Shown: positions 41,816 to 50,354, numbered from the stretch's first letter. The stretch: 64,000 nucleotides of DNA from Virgibacillus litoralis (GCF_017873675.1 NZ_JAGGKK010000006.1:96883-160882); one strand, 5' to 3'. Notes: generated by a model from the sequence alone, not told the origin. Numbers and translations are program-made.

Positions 41816-42096
41816 TCGTCTTGCTCCTCGTCATCAAAGGGTGTATCCACGAACCATTTTTTGACAATTATCGTCACCAATACTGCCATTACTACAAATC
41901 CAAGCACACAACTGTAAAAGAACCATGCAGGAAACCCCATTACATATGAATACTCAGACGGGTCTTTCCCACCTAATCCATATGCAAATGCGAACCACCA
42001 AACAAAATTAAAAATAACCAGTCCAACCCCTATTAATGCCTCGCGATTTGCAATCTTATAACGATGATCATTGTCTTGCACCTGATAATCTCTCAT
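41812..42096 (-). CDS. yhdT: YhdT family membrane protein
   Basis: A 94-residue protein with two transmembrane segments, IANREALIGVGLVIFNFVWW and FFYSCVLGFVVMAVLVTII. YhdT/DUF997 proteins are almost always encoded before panF and resemble the small subunit of other SSS transporters. Start and stop overlap panF by four bases. AAAGGGAGCGTGGA precedes the ATG. Confidence 0.87.
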   Translation of the reverse strand: MRDYQVQDNDHRYKIANREALIGVGLVIFNFVWWFAFAYGLGGKDPSEYSYVMGFPAWFFYSCVLGFVVMAVLVTIIVKKWFVDTPFDDEEQDE

Positions 42097-42188
42097 TTTC
42101 CACGCTCCCTTTAAATCTAGAGCTAACTGTTTATAATATAACGGAAAGCACCTGCAGTTGTAAATTTGAAAATTACATATTTTGCACT

Positions 42189-42485
42189 TTAATGCTGATA
42201 CTCCCCTAAATCAACTGTATTTCCATTTAATAAAATACCTTCACTTTCGAGTGATAGTTTCTGAACATTGTATAACTCCTCGTCTTTAATACTAATCTCC
42301 CCTTGGGCATTTATAACCCGGTGCCAAGGAAGGTTATATTTTCTGCTCATGGAATGCAGGATTCGAGATACCTGCCTTGCTCCTCTAGGGCTGCCAGCCA
42401 GTCTAGCAATCTGTCCATATGTCATTACTTTTCCACTTGGTATGTTTGATATAATGTCTATTACATCAGCCGTGAACTTTTGCAT
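42189..42485 (-). CDS. Alkyltransferase-like protein (MGMT fold without Cys)
   Basis: A 98-residue protein matching the C-terminal DNA-binding domain of O6-alkylguanine-DNA alkyltransferase. VMTYGQIARLAGSPRGARQV is the helix-turn-helix, and the active-site motif PCHR is replaced by PWHRVIN, so it cannot accept alkyl groups. Such Atl proteins flag O6-alkylguanine for nucleotide excision repair. GGAGG before the ATG at 42485 decides the start. Monocistronic. Confidence 0.88.
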   Translation of the reverse strand: MQKFTADVIDIISNIPSGKVMTYGQIARLAGSPRGARQVSRILHSMSRKYNLPWHRVINAQGEISIKDEELYNVQKLSLESEGILLNGNTVDLGEYQH

Positions 42486-42546
42486 AACTACCTCCGTCAT
42501 AATATCGTCCGCTTATATTCTATCATTTTCATTGGAGAAACACCTT

Positions 42547-42590
42547 TTTAGAAAACTTGGCATTCGACATGTTTTAATGCCGATGCCTCA
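42547..42590. repeat. Repeat R7 left end fused to a sigma-factor fragment
   Basis: TTAGAAAACTTGGCATTCG is identical to the start of R7 copy 2, then diverges. The rest of the element is missing and a truncated sigma-factor sequence follows. Confidence 0.55.
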
Positions 42591-42795
42591 ATTAGATGAA
42601 CTGATAACAGCCCATTCAGAAAAAGTATATCTGCTTGCCTACTCTTTTGTAAAAGATCGTGGAATGACAGAAGCTATCTTTCAGGAAGTTTTCATCAATT
42701 GCTTCAGACACATGGATAAGTGCCATGGCCAGGATTCTGTAACTTCCTGGATTCTCATAACCCTAATGAGTTACAATTTTACGCAATTTAAATAG
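42577..42795 (+). pseudogene. Truncated ECF sigma factor (region 2 only)
   Basis: The frame LITAHSEKVYLLAYSFVKDR followed by GMTEAIFQEVFINCFRHMDK and then GQDSVTSWIL is sigma region 2 of an extracytoplasmic-function factor. Region 4 is missing; after codon 60 the sequence becomes the 52-bp repeat array and stops at 42795. No ribosome binding site is seen before the ATG at 42577, and the upstream side is an R7 fragment. A gene remnant flanked on both sides by repeats. Confidence 0.7.
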
Positions 42796-43135
42796 ATTTC
42801 GAGTCCTCATAACACTAATGAGGACCCGTTTCGCGCACTCCAAACTGATTTTGAGCTCTCATTACTCCAATGAGTGCGCGTTTCACGCACTCCAAACTTA
42901 GTTCGCGCTCTCATTACTCCGATGAAGACCTGTTTCGCACTTTCCAAACTATATTTGCGCTCTCATAACCCTAATGAGGACACCTTTCACGCCTCCCAAA
43001 CTAAATTCGCGCTCTCATTACTCCGATGAGTACGCGTATTACGCTTTTCAAACTGAGTTCGAGCATTCATTACCTCAATGAGTGACCGTTTCACGCACTC
43101 CAAACTGATTTTGAGCTCTCATTCCTCCGATGAGT
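42753..43135. repeat. Repeat R5: eight 52-bp units with a CTCAT/ATGAG hairpin
   Basis: Each unit has a CTCATTACTCCAATGAG-type core, whose ends CTCAT and ATGAG pair, then a variable tetramer, CGTTTCRCGCACTCCAAACT and a short linker. Seven full units and one degenerate first unit. The spacer is itself conserved, so it is not a CRISPR array. No gene lies within. Confidence 0.85.
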
Positions 43136-43193
43136 CACACTATGCAAAGCGAACCCAGACACTAACTCCACCTATAAACAACTTATAGGCGAA

Positions 43194-43226
43194 CAAAAAC
43201 GCATCGACATCGTCAATGCGTTTTTG
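43194..43226. terminator. Terminator of the large nuclease gene
   Basis: AAAAACGCAT and ATGCGTTTTT form the stem with an 11-base loop. T tract on both strands. Confidence 0.8.
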
Positions 43227-43248
43227 CTTTGATATATTAAGTGTTTCG

Positions 43249-46200
43249 CTAGTGTTTTTTAAAGCCTTTTCCGTTACTGTCATGCAAACTAACCTTCAGC
43301 ACCTTACCTGAGAATTCCTGCATAATAAACTCAGCAGATTTTTCACCATTGGTAACGATCAATGTTACTTCTTTATCTTTCAAAATATCCACCTGTTTTT
43401 TATTCAGTAACAATTTCCTTGGCTTTTTATCATTTTGAATGTCAATAACAACTCGAACACCGGCATCAAGAGCCTCTAAATCCTCCGTATGAACTGTTGC
43501 TGTGCCATTGTTATCCTTTGGTGCAACAACAACTTCAGGTGGATCTTCTTCAGCTGTTCCCTCTGTAATACGTCCTTCAGGTCCATATTCAAACGGATCT
43601 GCTTCAGAGCTGTTCAGGCTCTCGACAAAGTTTACTGTTGCATCAAGGTCGGATGGACCCATTACTGGATTTTCACCCAATTCTCCAATTGGTGCGTATT
43701 TAGATCCTGTTGACGTACCCATATAATTATTTACCGTCAGGGTATATGTTTTATCCATATCAACTGGTGATCCATCAGGCAATGTCACGTCAACAACCGA
43801 ACTTGTTTCAGGATCCCAGGTATAATGAAATCCGCTTATACTGTAGTCAGGACCATAAACTGATGAAAGCTGTGCCTCAATAATCGGGTAAAGATCTGCA
43901 CCCTTTATCTCAAACATCATCAGTGTATTGCCAAATGGCTGGATGTTATATAGATCTCCCCAGGTAACTTCACCGGCTAGTAGGTCATCTCGGATTCCGC
44001 CACCATTCATCATCGCAAAATCACTATCCATTTGGGCATTCATTCCGTCAGCAATTAGGTTCCCTAGACCATGATCGCCATCATTGGAATAATCACCCGT
44101 TAAGTCTGTTGCATTGTAGCCTATTACTTCATTCATAATTGGTGCGATCTGATTTGCATATTTATCCAGAATCCCAGTCACTGCTGGATCAGGGGTTACC
44201 TTGCTTTGATCTACAAAAACAACTTCTGCTTCTTTTTTTACAATGTCACCTGTCGTGCGGTCAATCTCCAGGTCAACGTCTGAGAACGCTTTTCCATATT
44301 CGGATGCTTGAACAATTAGTTTGTTATCCACGACACCATTGTTAACCAAATGGTTATGTGCAGCGTAAATAACATCAACCTCATCATCAACCGCATTCGC
44401 TAAGTCTGCAACCTGACCTGTCACCGTATCACCATTCTGTTCACCTGGAATGTGTGACAGCAGCACAATTGATTTCACACCTTGTGCTTTAAGTTCTGCG
44501 ACAGATTCGTTCACAGCCTCAGTTGCATTTGTGAACTCGATATCCTGAATCCCTGCAGGCATTACCATTCCAGCGGCTTCCTGTGTGATAACACCAACGA
44601 ATCCAATTTTTTCACCATCAACTTCCTCTACATAATGTGGGGGCAAGACAGTGTCACCAGAATCCTTGTAAACACAATTTGCACATAGTAACGGGAAGTT
44701 CATTCCATCATAGTTATCGGTACCTAAGCCTTCTGGATGTTCTCCGCCATTTACCATGCGTAGTAGTTCGTCTGTCCCTTCATCAAATTCATGGTTTCCT
44801 ACTGTACCGACATCAAATCCGATTTCTTCCATAATCTCGACAGTTGGTTCATCCTGAAGCAAACCTGATACTGGTGAACTACCACCAATCATATCACCGG
44901 CATGAACAATCAGCGTATTTGGATTTGTTTGCTCCCGTGCTTCAATAGCCGCAGCAGTATAATCCATTTTACCGTAAGTACTGAATGTTCCATCACCGTC
45001 TGGGTCAAGCTCATATTCCTGATCAATTTTTCCATGCAGGTCATTCATGCTTAATAACTGAACCGATAAATTTTCAGTTGAGCCATCATCGCCACCGACA
45101 AATGTATAGCCATACGATTCTGCCTCTTCTTCACTTGCAAAGAATACTCTTTTTTCTACTGGAACTTCAGCCCAATTTTCAGGCATAACGTACTCCATTG
45201 TATCGGAATTACCAACATATCTTAAAAATCCTTTTTGATCATCGTTTGCCCGGAATTCAAATGGTAATTCCAGCAATGGATCTTCCGGATTCCAAATACC
45301 AAGACCAGCATCTTTCGCTTCTTTCACCGCATCCTGATATGTCGGATATACCTCCTCATTATATGGCGCGATAAAATAGGTTGATGCTAACCCTTCCCGT
45401 ACCATCTCCAGGTTGATATTCATACCATCTTCCTGACGAATAACTTCTGCCAGCAATCTGCCATAATCATCAGTTGGTTCCTCACCTATTCTAACAAGAA
45501 CCTCATCACCTGGCTGAATAAGTTCATTCATATATGCTTTCGCTTCTTCACCAAAGGCTTTCTGATTTGCGTTTATCTCATCTCTGGCAGGATCGTCATT
45601 ATGAGCTGCGTATGTTTCAGCTGTGTCCATATTCAGAAAACGCACCTTTGTCCCACCAAGGACTGGTGTTTGTAAATGAATCGTATCGCCATCTACAACA
45701 CTCTCAACAGTAGATTCATAAACACCTGCTGCTGATGGCGGTTCCGGTTGTTCATCAGCCAATTGAATATCCGTTTGTTCAGTTGGTATTAACTGATACG
45801 AATTATACTGGCTGACAATTGCCGTAACGTTATACCACATATCTTCCTCTACCAATGAAATATCAAGGGCATTCTCCATCACCCTGAGCGTTGTTCCATT
45901 GAAGTCCGAATCAATCAACGAAACATTATATCCGCCACCTGCAGGACTACCAGGGACATCATTAATAAATCCTGTAAGCTGAACTAATTCCCCTTCATAG
46001 GATTCGGCAACAGCAGAATCCTGAAGATCAGCTAATGTGACAGATTGTGCTTGCGGTAATTCCTGTCCGCTCTCTACTACTTCAATTGAAGTCGGGATAA
46101 CTTCTTTTAAGCCATTATATGAATCTAGTTCACCAGAAACTCGGACTCTATCCCCTTTAGCAAGGTCAGGAATTTCACCTTGTTCGAATGCAAAAAGATT

Positions 46201-46959
46201 AATGCCGCCTGTCTCGTCTTGTATGTATGTTGAAAATTGTGCGCCATTACTTATTGCATTATTATTAACCGTTACTATCCCTTCTACTGTTACTGCAGTT
46301 CCATCACTTAGCTCACGAGCATCAGCAATAGAATATTCCTCACCAGGATCACCTGGGTCTGTAGGCGGGTCTTCCCCACCGGCACCGTCCATAGTGTGAC
46401 TCCCAAGATATGCAAATGTATCTTTCGCATAATCTGACCATTCTGCCTCATTGTATGATGAGCTTGCCTGTGTAACAGATGCATCTCTTACTAATGTGAT
46501 GTCTTTTGCATAATCACTATCAGTTCCAATGTCACCTAATACATCCATTGCACTATCATTCTTTTTTAACACAAATGCATCGTCACCATTAAAATTAGCT
46601 ATCGCAGAGCTTTCCAAGTCCGTCTGGGATAAAATTTCTGCATCAGCACTTGAATGGGCAACAACAAATACATCATTATGTTCCAAAGTACCTGATAGCT
46701 GTACCGACTGACTTGCTTCTGTAGCACCATTACTATACAATTCCAATTCGTAATTTGATAAATCTACTGGATCGCCTGTACCATTATAAATCTCGATTGC
46801 CTTGTTATACGAACTTCCTTCAATATACTCTGAGATGAATAAGTCCTCTGCCACTACCTCATTACTTTCCGCTTTCACTAGGATCGTAGAATAATTCATG
46901 AACACTAGCGTGAAAATAAGAAGCAAATTCAGCATCTTCTTCACAGTCGAATTTTTCAT
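43249..46959 (-). CDS. Secreted multidomain nuclease / 5'-nucleotidase (YhcR-like)
   Basis: A 1236-residue exoprotein. A signal peptide (residues about 1-31) is followed by a lamin-tail domain (32-170: DLFISEYIEGSSYNKAIEIY), an OB-fold region (205-395: VEGIVTVNNN, GDRVRVSGELDSY), a thermonuclease domain (410-575: ESVVDGDTIHL, RFLNMDTAET, GRLLAEVI), and a calcineurin 5'-nucleotidase (640-1130: LLSMNDLHGK, VHAGDMIGGSSP, VGNHEFDEGTDE, YAAHNHLV, with the C-terminal NGGGIRDDL). It should break nucleic acids to nucleosides outside the cell. It lacks the LPxT-type sortase end of Bacillus YhcR, so it is probably released or held by its acidic C-terminal domain. GGAGGGTACCA precedes the ATG. Confidence 0.92.
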   Translation of the reverse strand: MKNSTVKKMLNLLLIFTLVFMNYSTILVKAESNEVVAEDLFISEYIEGSSYNKAIEIYNGTGDPVDLSNYELELYSNGATEASQSVQLSGTLEHNDVFVVAHSSADAEILSQTDLESSAIANFNGDDAFVLKKNDSAMDVLGDIGTDSDYAKDITLVRDASVTQASSSYNEAEWSDYAKDTFAYLGSHTMDGAGGEDPPTDPGDPGEEYSIADARELSDGTAVTVEGIVTVNNNAISNGAQFSTYIQDETGGINLFAFEQGEIPDLAKGDRVRVSGELDSYNGLKEVIPTSIEVVESGQELPQAQSVTLADLQDSAVAESYEGELVQLTGFINDVPGSPAGGGYNVSLIDSDFNGTTLRVMENALDISLVEEDMWYNVTAIVSQYNSYQLIPTEQTDIQLADEQPEPPSAAGVYESTVESVVDGDTIHLQTPVLGGTKVRFLNMDTAETYAAHNDDPARDEINANQKAFGEEAKAYMNELIQPGDEVLVRIGEEPTDDYGRLLAEVIRQEDGMNINLEMVREGLASTYFIAPYNEEVYPTYQDAVKEAKDAGLGIWNPEDPLLELPFEFRANDDQKGFLRYVGNSDTMEYVMPENWAEVPVEKRVFFASEEEAESYGYTFVGGDDGSTENLSVQLLSMNDLHGKIDQEYELDPDGDGTFSTYGKMDYTAAAIEAREQTNPNTLIVHAGDMIGGSSPVSGLLQDEPTVEIMEEIGFDVGTVGNHEFDEGTDELLRMVNGGEHPEGLGTDNYDGMNFPLLCANCVYKDSGDTVLPPHYVEEVDGEKIGFVGVITQEAAGMVMPAGIQDIEFTNATEAVNESVAELKAQGVKSIVLLSHIPGEQNGDTVTGQVADLANAVDDEVDVIYAAHNHLVNNGVVDNKLIVQASEYGKAFSDVDLEIDRTTGDIVKKEAEVVFVDQSKVTPDPAVTGILDKYANQIAPIMNEVIGYNATDLTGDYSNDGDHGLGNLIADGMNAQMDSDFAMMNGGGIRDDLLAGEVTWGDLYNIQPFGNTLMMFEIKGADLYPIIEAQLSSVYGPDYSISGFHYTWDPETSSVVDVTLPDGSPVDMDKTYTLTVNNYMGTSTGSKYAPIGELGENPVMGPSDLDATVNFVESLNSSEADPFEYGPEGRITEGTAEEDPPEVVVAPKDNNGTATVHTEDLEALDAGVRVVIDIQNDKKPRKLLLNKKQVDILKDKEVTLIVTNGEKSAEFIMQEFSGKVLKVSLHDSNGKGFKKH

Positions 46960-47110
46960 TGGTACCCTCCATTAATATGATATTGTGACACAATTGTGAC
47001 TGTGGCACACTTTTAATATGGCATATTAAATAAGAGGATACAATTAAGATTTTGTAAATTTATAGTAAATTCTTACTATTTCAACAGTGATTAGGTAAAA
47101 ACAGTTAAAA
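46960..47110 (-). promoter_or_regulatory. Nuclease upstream region with Pho-box-like direct repeats
   Basis: On the minus strand, TTTACT-N5-TTTACA-N5-TTAATT (47069-47042) forms three hexamers at an 11-bp pitch like the PhoP box. Downstream lies GTCACAATTGTGTCACAAT, a partial palindrome. A near-copy of the whole region lies at 49097-49250. The PhoP link is inference from spacing and from the product (a phosphate-scavenging enzyme). Confidence 0.45.
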
Positions 47111-47234
47111 ATACCCACTCAGATAACATGTCTAATAACCTACAAATTACTCGATTTTAAAATTTTTCTTGTAAAAAATGCGATGGAATAAATTAAATTA
47201 CGTCTAATAAATAGAGTCGCGGAGGTGAGGAGTT

Positions 47235-47750
47235 TTGGACAACAAAGAGATAATCTCGGATTGGTTTGAGAAATATGGCAATGATATCTATCATTTTTTA
47301 ATTTATCGTATAGGTCCAGTCGATGCAGAAGACTTACTTCAGGAGGTATTCATAAAGGCATTGAGAGGATTTAACAGTTACCAGGAAAAATCAAACCCAA
47401 AAACCTGGCTCTTCAGTATAGCCAGAAATGTTGCTGTCGATGAGATTAGGAAACGTAAGGTCAGAAAGTGGATGAGCCACATACCTTTAGAGAAAACAAA
47501 TGAACCAGAAACAACTATTTCACCACAATCTATTCTTGACCATGAAGAGGAGCACCAGACCATTTACCGGGCCATTAAACAATTAAAGTCAAACTACCAG
47601 GATGTGATTATTCTCAGAGGGATTAAAGAACTATCCATAGCTGAAACAGCCGATGTACTTAAATGGAGCAAAAGCAAAGTCCGATCTACACAGCATCGTG
47701 CAATAATAGCTCTACACGAAGCTTTAAGGAGGTGCTACTATAATGAGTAA
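47235..47750 (+). CDS. ECF-type RNA polymerase sigma factor
   Basis: A 171-residue sigma-70 family protein. Region 2 runs from about 10-75 (GNDIYHFLIYRIGPVDAEDL followed by LQEVFIKALRGFNSY and TWLFSIARNVAVDEIRK), region 4 about 110-165 (YQDVIILRGIKELSIAETAD with KWSKSKVRSTQHRAI). It directs RNA polymerase to a stress regulon and is held back by the next gene product. Start is TTG at 47235 behind GGAGGTGAGG. Its last 8 bases overlap the anti-sigma gene. The divergent nuclease gene is a candidate target. Confidence 0.9.
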   Translation: MDNKEIISDWFEKYGNDIYHFLIYRIGPVDAEDLLQEVFIKALRGFNSYQEKSNPKTWLFSIARNVAVDEIRKRKVRKWMSHIPLEKTNEPETTISPQSILDHEEEHQTIYRAIKQLKSNYQDVIILRGIKELSIAETADVLKWSKSKVRSTQHRAIIALHEALRRCYYNE

Positions 47751-48783
47751 ACAAGATCAGAATGAATTAGAAGATCTTCTTAAGGATATGCCAAAACCTG
47801 ACCTGAGCAAGCGAAAACGGAATGAAATTCACCATGCAATTATGAATTCAAATAATTCATTCTCAATCAAAAAATATGCAGCTATATTCGGGGCAGTTGC
47901 AGCTGGTTTTTTATTCTTCCTGTTAATATTCTCATCCACGAATACCAATAACCAGCAAGCAGTAATGCATACGTATAATGATATCGTCAAAGGGGAGATT
48001 TCAGTTATTGAAGGAGCAACTGAAGGTAGTTTGTATTCATCATCAGACCAAAAAGTAATCGATAATTTCCACGAGACTATAGGGTCCATGAATTATAAAA
48101 AAACAACTCAAGAAAGCTCAGTTTTTGAAAAAACCATCACGCTTTATAATAATGATAATGAAAAAGTAACTACCATGACTTTTACAGGTGAAAATATTAC
48201 CACGATTGACGGTAAACAATATAAAATTGATGAAAAACAATTGAACCAATTTACTAGTGAATTCTTTACTGAAAAATATAAAACAAATAACGAGAAGAAA
48301 CCAAGTCTAAAAGAACAGGCAAATAAAGTTCTCACTCTATTGGCGAATGAAAATATGGAGGCACTAGCAAATCAGGTCCATCCTGAAAAAGGATTACTGT
48401 TCTCTCCTTATGTATACGTTAAATCAAATGCTGTCACATTTTCACAGGATGAGATCACTAAATTACTAGAAGATAACACCGTTTATGAATGGGGAACCCA
48501 GGATGGCAGCGGAAAACCAATTGAGCTGACACCGAGAGAATACTTTGATGAATATGTTAACGCATCTGCCTTTTCTAATGCGGATGAAGTTAATGTAAAC
48601 AATCTAAAAAATCGCGGAACCATGTTAAATAACATTCGTGAAGTTTTTCCGAATGCACAAACGGTTGAATTTTACCAAAATGGAAAAGAAGAATTGGCTT
48701 GGGAGAGCTTAACTCTCGTTTTTGAAGATATGGATGGCAGCAGAAAACTAGTCGCAATCGTTCATGGAGAGTGGACTTCATAA
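47743..48783 (+). CDS. Putative anti-sigma factor, single-pass membrane protein
   Basis: A 346-residue protein with a short cytoplasmic part (residues 1-42, the expected sigma-binding arm, DLLKDMPKPDLSKRKRNEIH), a transmembrane helix at about 44-64 and a large extracellular domain containing KEQANKVLTLLANENMEAL and AWESLTLVFEDMDGSRKLVA. No zinc anti-sigma motif was seen. The start overlaps the sigma gene, with AAGGAGGTG before it. This layout is typical of Bacillus ECF pairs; the external signal is unknown. Confidence 0.75.
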   Translation: MSKQDQNELEDLLKDMPKPDLSKRKRNEIHHAIMNSNNSFSIKKYAAIFGAVAAGFLFFLLIFSSTNTNNQQAVMHTYNDIVKGEISVIEGATEGSLYSSSDQKVIDNFHETIGSMNYKKTTQESSVFEKTITLYNNDNEKVTTMTFTGENITTIDGKQYKIDEKQLNQFTSEFFTEKYKTNNEKKPSLKEQANKVLTLLANENMEALANQVHPEKGLLFSPYVYVKSNAVTFSQDEITKLLEDNTVYEWGTQDGSGKPIELTPREYFDEYVNASAFSNADEVNVNNLKNRGTMLNNIREVFPNAQTVEFYQNGKEELAWESLTLVFEDMDGSRKLVAIVHGEWTS

Positions 48784-48909
48784 GCATTAAACCGGAAGAT
48801 GCCAGGCTAGGATGTTTAAAAGGAATTCATCTTCAATGGCTGTAACTAATGCGTACTTGAGTTAAACTGCTACGTAACTTTGCATCCATCTATTAAAAAA
48901 AATGAGTGC

Positions 48910-48940
48910 TACGACGAACAGGACGTGACCGGCTTTAGCT
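48910..48940. repeat. Module M copy 3, with one loop lost
   Basis: On the minus strand this reads AGCTAAAGCCGGTCACGTCC then TGTTCGTCGTAG. It starts like module M copy 2 and ends like its second half, consistent with a deletion between the two GTCCTG repeats. Confidence 0.6.
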
Positions 48941-48957
48941 GTTTCCCAGTCGAGTAT

Positions 48958-49035
48958 GCGGGAGCGCACCCCAAATTATGTGGGCGTGCTCCTCAACTCC
49001 TCATAGAACCGTGCTTACCGCATACGGATCTCCCT
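48958..49035 (-). mobile_element. Possible group II intron 3'-end relic
   Basis: On the minus strand GATCCGTATGCGGTAAGCACGGTTCTATGAGGA has the CCGTATGC...GCACGG form of a group II domain V with a two-base bulge, but is shorter than the usual 34 nt. It is followed by a strong hairpin, GGAGCACGCCCAC with GTGGG-type partner (48961-48992). No reverse transcriptase sequence is seen. Low confidence. Confidence 0.3.
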
Positions 49036-49045
49036 ATCATTGTTT

Positions 49046-49097
49046 ACAGAATATACCTGAACCATTTATTTATCGGCATATTAGCAGGATTTTTCAT
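49046..49097 (-). pseudogene. 5' relic of a second nuclease-type gene
   Basis: TGGAGAGTACCA and ATGAAAAAT at 49097 repeat the ribosome binding site and start codon of the large nuclease gene (TGGAGGGTACCA, ATGAAAAAT). After MKNPANMPINKWFRYIL a stop follows, and the group II-like relic begins. The whole upstream region to 49250 is also a copy. It looks like a lost paralogue cut off near its start. Confidence 0.6.
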
Positions 49098-49250
49098 TGG
49101 TACTCTCCATTAATAGGATATTGTGACAAAATTGTGACTCTGGTACACTTTTAATATGGAAGGATACAAATAAGTATTTGTAAATTTATAGTAAACTCTT
49201 ACTATTTTAGCAGTAATTAGTTAAAAACAGACAGTTAAAATCACCCATTC
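49097..49250 (-). repeat. Duplicated nuclease promoter region
   Basis: Over about 150 bp the sequence follows 46960-47110 closely, including GTGACAAAATTGTGAC, ACACTTTTAATATGG and GTAAATTTATAGTAAA. The TTTACT-N5-TTTACA-N5-TTATTT hexamers are at 49195-49168 on the minus strand. Same orientation as the first copy, so it would drive the relic at 49097. Confidence 0.75.
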
Positions 49251-49337
49251 CACGCATCCTCCCTTTCGCCTGGTGCATATTTGAATAAACCAAGTACATA
49301 CGTTTAAAGCAGTTAAAAACTAAATGGAGGACGACAA

Positions 49338-50291
49338 ATGAAAAGAAAGGGAATTTTAGGGGCAGGAGTAATATTAATAGTCATCATTTTTACCTTTACA
49401 GTCAGTTATAATGCCAATAATGAAAAAGTGATTGCTGAAAGCTTGCGAGATAGCATTAAAAAAAGTATGAAGGAAACAGAAAAACAAAAGGAAGCGATTC
49501 GGAAATTCCGTATGCAGGTTTATGAAAAGTTTAGAGAAGAGGGATATGAAGGTAATGTTTCAATTCCAAGCGTTTCTCTCTTTTCTTCTAAACCAAAACA
49601 ACTAACGCTTCATGTAAAGAACAAAAGTGATTCTAGCAAAGAAATGAAACAGATTATTAAAGATATTGCTAAATCCAACCAACTAGGCAAGGTGGAAGTT
49701 ACAGTAAAAGTACAGAGAATGAAAGAAGAAGAGATAAGTGAAGAAGCCAAAGAAAGGAGACAACTCTCGCAGGATATATTTGAAATTACCAGCGAAATAT
49801 TACAAGAAAAAGGTTACAAACACAGCGGGATGAACATTATGACTAAGCCCAACCCGACCATTGAAATAACAATTGATGAATCAGAGGAAAACTTTAGCAA
49901 AAACAAAAAAGCTATCGAAAAACTTATCCATAATACTATCTATTCAAAGAAAAAAGTGGATTATAATGTAAAAGTCGAAAAAAGAACTGAAGCACAGTTA
50001 ACAGAAGAGAAATGGTATCCTATTCTGGGATCAATACGGGAAGAAACAAACAAAAATTTTGATAAAGTTACCGGTTATACTCATTCGTTCAACCCCGCTC
50101 CCTTACAGATAACAATTAAAACCTCTTTATCAAAAGGATGGACGTCGAATATAAAGGCAAAGCAAATTAAAATGTACGTACATGAAATAATCGATATAAA
50201 AAGAGAAGAATTATCACTGCTTAAGGAAGAACCTTATAAAATAATTATACACGATAAAGGAAATGACAAGTTGAATTGGATGAGCAAGTAA
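49338..50291 (+). CDS. DUF4030-like exported or membrane-anchored protein
   Basis: A 317-residue protein with a hydrophobic N-terminus (residues about 5-24) and three weakly repeated units of about 85 residues (about 45-125, 135-215, 225-310). Each has an Ile/Leu-rich helix followed by a strand pair such as SKPKQLTLHVKN, KPNPTIEITIDE and PAPLQITIKT. The pattern resembles DUF4030 proteins of Bacillus; function unknown. Lys-rich throughout. GGAGGACGAC lies before the ATG. Confidence 0.68.
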   Translation: MKRKGILGAGVILIVIIFTFTVSYNANNEKVIAESLRDSIKKSMKETEKQKEAIRKFRMQVYEKFREEGYEGNVSIPSVSLFSSKPKQLTLHVKNKSDSSKEMKQIIKDIAKSNQLGKVEVTVKVQRMKEEEISEEAKERRQLSQDIFEITSEILQEKGYKHSGMNIMTKPNPTIEITIDESEENFSKNKKAIEKLIHNTIYSKKKVDYNVKVEKRTEAQLTEEKWYPILGSIREETNKNFDKVTGYTHSFNPAPLQITIKTSLSKGWTSNIKAKQIKMYVHEIIDIKREELSLLKEEPYKIIIHDKGNDKLNWMSK

Positions 50292-50315
50292 GGCTAAAAA
50301 ATAAATCTTCCTGGT

Positions 50316-50347
50316 TGAAAAAGAGTAACCTTAATGGCTACTCTTTA
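50316..50347 (-). terminator. Terminator of the DUF4064 gene
   Basis: On the minus strand AAGAGTAGCC and GGTTACTCTT with a T tract (TTTTTC). Confidence 0.65.
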
Positions 50348-50354
50348 CTACTTT

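Noticed and set aside
42753..43135. CRISPR array
   Set aside because: The spacers between the short palindromes are themselves conserved from unit to unit, and no cas gene is nearby.
43249..43300. Sortase motif at the end of the nuclease
   Set aside because: No LPxTx or similar motif, hydrophobic stretch or charged tail in the expected order was found.
47008..47040. An Fnr site in the GTGAC-rich sequence before the nuclease gene
   Set aside because: The half sites TGTGAC and TTGTGAC are direct or wrongly spaced, not TGTGA-N6-TCACA.
48880..49113. A 77-residue plus-strand frame
   Set aside because: It crosses the module M relic, a hairpin and the domain V-like piece; no ribosome binding site.
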